Below are positions 60,153 to 64,000 of a stretch of 64,000 nucleotides of DNA, one piece after another (position 1 is the stretch's first letter; every line of letters starts with the position of its first letter). The stretch covers positions 62,001-126,000 of the forward strand of contig JAEQMT010000066.1 of assembly GCA_016722945.1 (NCBI GenBank), given 5' to 3'. The position numbers and the translations under genes are program-made. The notes beneath the pieces were generated by a model. The model was not told the origin of the DNA. It saw nothing but the letters and a program-made list of their open reading frames with translations, and made no database searches. The stretch comes from Desulfofustis sp. PB-SRB1. GTDB lineage: Bacteria > Desulfobacterota > Desulfobulbia > Desulfobulbales > Desulfocapsaceae.

Positions 60153-60542
60153 ATGGGAATTGAAAAAAAGACGTATCGCAGCGGCCCGTATCAAGATTTC
60201 TACTGTGAAGCAACTCAGGTCGGCAATGTTCTGTATTTGTCCGGTCAAATTGGTACTGACCAGGATGGGAACACTCCAACAACCACTGGTGATCAAACAA
60301 AAATTGCCTACTCGAATATGCAGTCTATCCTCGCACGGTTCGGAGAAGACATGAGCAACATTGTTGACGAAACGCTTTATGTCACCGACATGAGTGAGCT
60401 CTTTGCTCACATTGAAGATGTTTATGGCGCGCGCGAGGCGGCCTACGGACGCGCTCCGGAAGCGTGTCAAACAGTCGTACAGGTCGCGGCTCTTGTTCAG
60501 CCGGAATTAAAAATCGAAATAAAGTGTGTCGCTCATCGGTAA
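60153..60542 (+). CDS. ridA: RidA-family protein
   Basis: A 129-residue Rid/YjgF protein. It shows NVLYLSGQIGTDQDG, the pattern Q-I-G-x-D, and EDMSNIVDETLYVTDMSELF, then YGRAPEACQTVVQVAALVQPELKIEIKCVA, close to the C-terminal signature [PA]-[ASTPV]-R-[SACVF]. The arginine that binds the carboxylate of imine substrates corresponds to the R in YGRAPEACQTV. Family members release reactive enamines/imines as ammonia and keto acid. GAAAAGG lies before the ATG. Confidence 0.9.
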   Translation: MGIEKKTYRSGPYQDFYCEATQVGNVLYLSGQIGTDQDGNTPTTTGDQTKIAYSNMQSILARFGEDMSNIVDETLYVTDMSELFAHIEDVYGAREAAYGRAPEACQTVVQVAALVQPELKIEIKCVAHR

Positions 60543-60569
60543 TTACGCGTAGTCTGGATCGACCCCGTT

Positions 60570-61299
60570 ATGAAAACAGAGCTGAATCAAAAATCAACCA
60601 CCGAGCAGATTCGAAAACGCTTTGACGGCGACGTAGAACGGTTCTCACATCTGGAGACGGGCCAAAGCGCCACCGTTGACGCACCGCTGGCAATGGAGCT
60701 TATCGCACGGGCCGCCATTGCCGCCACCCCCGGGCATGAGAAACGTACTGGATATCGGCTGTGGCGCGGGCAACAATAGCATCAGGCTGCTCACGGAAAT
60801 TGGCCTCGATGTTGACTGCGATCTCTGTGATTTGAGTGAGCCGATGCTGATCAGGGCACAAGAGCGGGTCGCCGCTGAGACAACCGGAATCATTCGTACG
60901 TTTCAGGGTGATATACGGTATTTACCGCTTTCTGAGAAAAGCTATGATGTCATTCTGGCGGCGGCGGTTCTGCATCATCTCCGTAACGATGAAGATTGGG
61001 AGGCCACCTTCAGCAAAATCTTCTCACTGCTCAGGCCGGGCGGCTCACTGTGGATCACCGATCTGATCAGCCATGAACATCGCGGCGTGGATCAGTTGAT
61101 GTGGTCACGCTATGCCGGGTACTTGATTGAGCAGGGGGGGCGTCGGTATCAGCAGGAAGTGTTTGACTATATAGATAAAGAAGACTCGCCCAGACCGGTA
61201 ACCTACTAGCTTGATCTGATGAAACGGGTCGGCTTCCGGCGGGTGGACATCCTCCATAAGAACTCATGCTTCGCCGCCTTCGGGGGAATCAAAGTGTAA
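60570..61299 (+). pseudogene. Class-I methyltransferase, frameshifted and with an internal amber codon
   Basis: The first frame encodes the N-terminus (QIRKRFDGDVERFSHLETGQ and AMELIARAAIAATP) and then stops at 60779. The next frame carries motif I and beyond (VLDIGCGAGNNSIRLLTEIG, DLCDLSEPML, ILAAAVLHHLRNDEDW). One extra base in CCCCCGGG near 60728-60735 explains the shift. The second frame meets TAG at 61207 but continues with LDLMKRVGFRRVDILHKNSCFAAFGGIK and a normal stop at 61299, which fits the C-terminus of the same family. Two lesions make a decayed gene the simplest reading. Confidence 0.8.
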
Positions 61300-61342
61300 A
61301 GAGACCGGCTGTGCCTGGAACGAGCCCACTCGGAGAAGGGTA

Positions 61343-62626
61343 CTACCCTGAAAAAAGATTCGGTACCAGCATACTGATGGCCGGAATGTAGGTCACCAAG
61401 AGCAGGGTGATCACCATCACTAGATAAAAGGGCCATATGGTTCGTGCGGTTTGTTCCATTGTGATCTTGCCCACCGCGCACCCGACAAAGAGAACGGAAC
61501 CGACCGGCGGCGTTACCAGGCCGATACCCAGATTAATCATCAAGACGATGCCGAACTGTACCGGGTCCATCCCCAACTGCACCATGACCGGTAAAAAAAT
61601 CGGCGTGCAGATAATGATCAGCGGTGACATATCCATGAATGTCCCCAGAAACAGCAGGATAATGTTCACCATGAGCATGATCACGTAGGGATTGTCTGAA
61701 ATGGCCTGAAGTATATCAAAAAGTCTGTCCGGCACCTGGTTAAGCGCCAGTAACCAGGCAAACGAAGCCGCCGTACCGATGATTAACAGAACCATGGCGG
61801 TAGTTTTGACGGCGCCGAGGGTTGCGGCTATGAAATTTTCCCATTTCATGCTGCGATAAAAAAGCCCGGTAACCAGCAAGGCGTAGATAACGGCGATAGC
61901 CGCCGACTCCGTGGCCGTGAATATCCCCGAGAGAACCCCACCGACAATAATGACGGCGGTGAACAGTCCGGGAAGCGCGTTGGCAAAAAACAAGAGCAGC
62001 ATTTTAAAGCCGGGAAATGTCTCGCGCGGGTAGCCGCGCTTCAGCGCTACCAGATAGGTTGCTATCATCAGCGAAACCCCGGTCAGAATGCCGGGAAGAA
62101 ACCCGGCCATAAACAGGGTAGAGACCGAGACGGTGCCGCCGGCGGCGATCGAATAGATGATCATATTGTGGCTTGGCGGGACAATCAGCCCGATGGTTGC
62201 CGAGGTTACCGTCACATTGACAGCATAATCCGAATCATAGCCTTTTTCCTTCATCATCGGGATCAAGGTCGAGCCCAGCGCCGAGACATCGGCTACCGCC
62301 GATCCTGAAATACCGCCAAAAAGCATTGACGAGAGCACGTTTACCAGGCCGAGGCCGCCACGGATATGGCCGATCATCGCATTGGCCAGCCGGACCAGTC
62401 GGACGGATATGCCGCCGTGTTGCATCAACTCGCCGGCGTATATAAAAAATGGAATGGCCATCAGCGAAAAGACATTCATCCCCGAAGCCATCCGCTGAAA
62501 CACGACCATCGGTGGAATGTCCATATACACCACCGTTACCATTGCCGACGCACCCAGGGTCACGGCGATCGGAACTCCCAGAAGAAGGAGCAGCGTAAAG
62601 GTGGAAAAAAGAACGACCAGTTCCAT
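61343..62626 (-). CDS. dctM: TRAP transporter large membrane subunit (system 3)
   Basis: A 427-residue DctM. It has MAIPFFIYAGELMQHGGI, FGGISGSAVADVSALG, VTSATIGLIVPPSHNMIIYS and GIGLVTPPVGSVLFVGCA, typical of the C4-dicarboxylate/sugar-acid branch. ATG 62626 follows the dctQ stop by one base. Transcription runs leftwards from dctP beyond the window end. Confidence 0.94.
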   Translation of the reverse strand: MELVVLFSTFTLLLLLGVPIAVTLGASAMVTVVYMDIPPMVVFQRMASGMNVFSLMAIPFFIYAGELMQHGGISVRLVRLANAMIGHIRGGLGLVNVLSSMLFGGISGSAVADVSALGSTLIPMMKEKGYDSDYAVNVTVTSATIGLIVPPSHNMIIYSIAAGGTVSVSTLFMAGFLPGILTGVSLMIATYLVALKRGYPRETFPGFKMLLLFFANALPGLFTAVIIVGGVLSGIFTATESAAIAVIYALLVTGLFYRSMKWENFIAATLGAVKTTAMVLLIIGTAASFAWLLALNQVPDRLFDILQAISDNPYVIMLMVNIILLFLGTFMDMSPLIIICTPIFLPVMVQLGMDPVQFGIVLMINLGIGLVTPPVGSVLFVGCAVGKITMEQTARTIWPFYLVMVITLLLVTYIPAISMLVPNLFSG

Positions 62627-62627
62627 G

Positions 62628-63119
62628 CTACCGCTCTTTCCACCCAAAAACGATGGAAAGAATGTGCTCAAGGGAAAAGAGGATAAATAATCCCCCGGCA
62701 AGCGGGAACGGGAGGTAACTTACTCCCGTGGGTACCCCGAGAGTGGGAATGACGTGGGTCCAGGTTGAGCGCACCATGTCCGTTCCATACCAGACCATCC
62801 CCACCCCGAAGGCCAGAACGATGAAACAGCTGGTAACCTGGACGATTTTCCGGGGGATGTCGGGCAGCCTCTGCTTGACCACCACCAGCCCGATATGAGT
62901 TCCATCGCGAACCCCGGCGGCTGCGGCGAACAGGATAAAGTAGATCATCAACAGCAGGCAGAACCGCTCGGACCAGTGGGGGGTGTCATTGAGGATATAC
63001 CTGGCAAATACCTGCCAGCCAATGACCACCGTCATCAGCACCAGGCCGATGCCGCTGAACCACAGGCATGCCCGGGCAATGGTCCGGTTAAATGAGGAGA
63101 AAATCAGAAATAGTGACAT
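62628..63119 (-). CDS. dctQ: TRAP transporter small membrane subunit (system 3)
   Basis: A 163-residue DctQ with four helices: ACLWFSGIGLVLMTVVIGWQVFARYILND with the family W-x-x-x-x-x-x-L pattern, SERFCLLLMIYFILFAAAAGVRDGTHIGL, VTSCFIVLAFGVGMVWYG and LPFPLAGGLFILFSLEHIL. I prefer the ATG at 63119 (MSLFLIF). The first ten residues of a longer frame come from the upstream hairpin region. Confidence 0.9.
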   Translation of the reverse strand: MSLFLIFSSFNRTIARACLWFSGIGLVLMTVVIGWQVFARYILNDTPHWSERFCLLLMIYFILFAAAAGVRDGTHIGLVVVKQRLPDIPRKIVQVTSCFIVLAFGVGMVWYGTDMVRSTWTHVIPTLGVPTGVSYLPFPLAGGLFILFSLEHILSIVFGWKER

Positions 63120-63132
63120 TTCGTTGAAAGGC

Positions 63133-63164
63133 GGCCCACTGGACGGCAAGGGTCCCAGCGGGCC
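63133..63164 (-). promoter_or_regulatory. Stem-loop between dctP and dctQ (system 3)
   Basis: Read on the minus strand, GGCCCGCTGGGAC pairs with GTCCAGTGGGCC around a CCTTGCC loop. There is no T-run, so it probably slows decay or attenuates transcription. The same position is occupied in systems 1 and 2. Confidence 0.6.
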
Positions 63165-63214
63165 GATCCGGTTACCAGAATCCTGCTATTTAAATGACAA
63201 TATAAGAGAACTGG

Positions 63215-64000
63215 TTATTCGACCGCCTGGATGCGCTTAACCATGTCCTTGAGTTCCGGCGTATTGGCAAAGCGCTCGTAGACCGGGCCCATGGCATCGA
63301 TGAACGGCTGCTTGTCGATCTCCTCGATTACCTCATTGCCGTTTTCCATGACGATTTTCTTTGATTTTTCAACTCTCTCGTTCCACAGATCCCGCATCAC
63401 CTGGACTGATTCAACGGCGGCTTTGCGGATCATCTCCTGTTCTTCCGCGCTCAGCTTGTCCCACGATTTCTTGGACATGACCAGAACTTCAGGTGACATG
63501 GAATGTTGATCCAGTGAGTAATGGGTGGCAACCTCAAAATGACGGGTTGACTCGTAGGAGGGCCAGTTATTTTCAGCGCCGTCGATAACACCGGTCTTGA
63601 GCGCTTCATACACCTGACCGAACTCCATCGGCGTCGCATTTGCGCCGAGCGCCTCCATGGTCGCCACGAAAAGATCTGAATTCTGTACCCTGATTTTCAT
63701 TCCCTCCATATCGGCGGGCGACATGATAGGACGCTTGGAATTGTAGAAAGAGCGCGCTCCCGAGTCATAAAAAGCAAGGCCAACAAGACCGTGGGGGATC
63801 ATCGCATCGAGAATCTCCCGGCCGATCTCACCATCCATAACCTTGTGCATGTGCTCGGTTGAACGGAAGATGTAGGGAAGGGCGGGGATAGCGGTTTCCG
63901 GGATGATGGAATTCAGGGGCGCGAGATTGACACGGTTGAGATCAATGGCCCCGGCAATGGTCTGCTCTATAGTGGCTTTTTCTTCGCCAAGCTGGCGGCC
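63215..64000 (-). CDS. dctP: TRAP transporter substrate-binding protein (system 3), 5' part missing
   Basis: 262 residues of a DctP protein; the first 70 or so, including any signal peptide, lie beyond the window. The frame is open through 64000 with family-like sequence (NSIIPETAIPALPYIFRS). The ligand motif regions are MEGMKIRVQNSDLFVATMEALGANATPM, with the conserved arginine, and EVYEALKTGVIDGAENNWPSYES, as in sialic-acid and hexuronate-type DctP proteins. It is the first gene of a minus-strand dctPQM operon. Confidence 0.93.
   Translation of the reverse strand, partial: GRQLGEEKATIEQTIAGAIDLNRVNLAPLNSIIPETAIPALPYIFRSTEHMHKVMDGEIGREILDAMIPHGLVGLAFYDSGARSFYNSKRPIMSPADMEGMKIRVQNSDLFVATMEALGANATPMEFGQVYEALKTGVIDGAENNWPSYESTRHFEVATHYSLDQHSMSPEVLVMSKKSWDKLSAEEQEMIRKAAVESVQVMRDLWNERVEKSKKIVMENGNEVIEEIDKQPFIDAMGPVYERFANTPELKDMVKRIQAVE

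Noticed and set aside
61207-61209. Amber codon as pyrrolysine in the methyltransferase
   Set aside because: Pyrrolysine occurs in methylamine methyltransferases of another fold. This gene also has a frameshift, so nonsense mutation is simpler.

Overview
The window looks like the chromosome of an anaerobic, respiring Desulfobacterota (deltaproteobacterial) bacterium, plausibly near the Desulfobulbales. I infer this from the mix of genes and not from any marker search. The mix includes an LL-diaminopimelate aminotransferase, a DUF39 homocysteine-biosynthesis protein beside a LarE-type sulfur transferase, a three-subunit type-B succinate/fumarate oxidoreductase, a four-subunit ferredoxin-linked 2-oxoacid oxidoreductase in D-A-B-C order, and three TRAP dicarboxylate-type transporters.

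Layout. 1-6064: housekeeping and amino-acid biosynthesis (tsaD end, pheA, DUF39-larE, HU, tRNA-Pro, a fused eukaryote-style hisHF). 6251-9643: TRAP transporter 1. 9717-16056, minus strand: dapL, a geranylgeranyl-reductase-like flavoprotein, and sdhB-sdhA-sdhC. 16537-22792: DUF445 membrane protein, korDABC, and rlmN converging on korC. 23440-38030: an accessory island. It begins with a truncated integron integrase and a run of gene cassettes separated by attC-like sites. It is riddled with an IS4-type element, IS91 remnants, a Tn7/Tn5053-like transposon that itself carries an IS3-type element, toxin-antitoxin genes, an acetyltransferase and an aldo-keto reductase. 38268-43708: CsgG/DUF4810/DUF799 lipoprotein operon, small accessory genes, a ferric-reductase-like flavoprotein and YceI. 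43820-49382: a tightly coupled six-gene biosynthetic cluster of unknown product (CDP-alcohol phosphotransferase, RibD-type reductase, MDR dehydrogenase, 6-pyruvoyl-tetrahydropterin-synthase-like protein, GT4 glycosyltransferase, methyltransferase). 49774-52703: further methyltransferases, a CPBP protein and a small membrane protein. 52872-59021: a probable catabolic operon (DUF2848, nitrilase-type amidase, DUF1445, TRAP transporter 2, MTHFR-like). 59071-64000: START-domain protein, RidA, a broken methyltransferase, and TRAP transporter 3 running off the end.

Most informative observations. (1) The ends of the 4.6-kb transposon can be read exactly: TGTTGA terminal repeats and a CCTGC target duplication. 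Removing it restores a 192-residue shikimate-kinase-like cassette gene. Removing the IS3 inside it (duplication GTGTG) restores the transposase. (2) Two families of about 140-bp MITE-like repeats with terminal inverted repeats recur through the window and often abut start or stop codons. (3) Two genes (DUF39 and a PIN toxin) are each one A short in an A-tract, and adding that A restores the family sequence. (4) All three TRAP operons carry a stem-loop between the binding-protein gene and the membrane-subunit genes. (5) The 43.8-49.4 kb cluster is the best candidate for an undescribed pathway.
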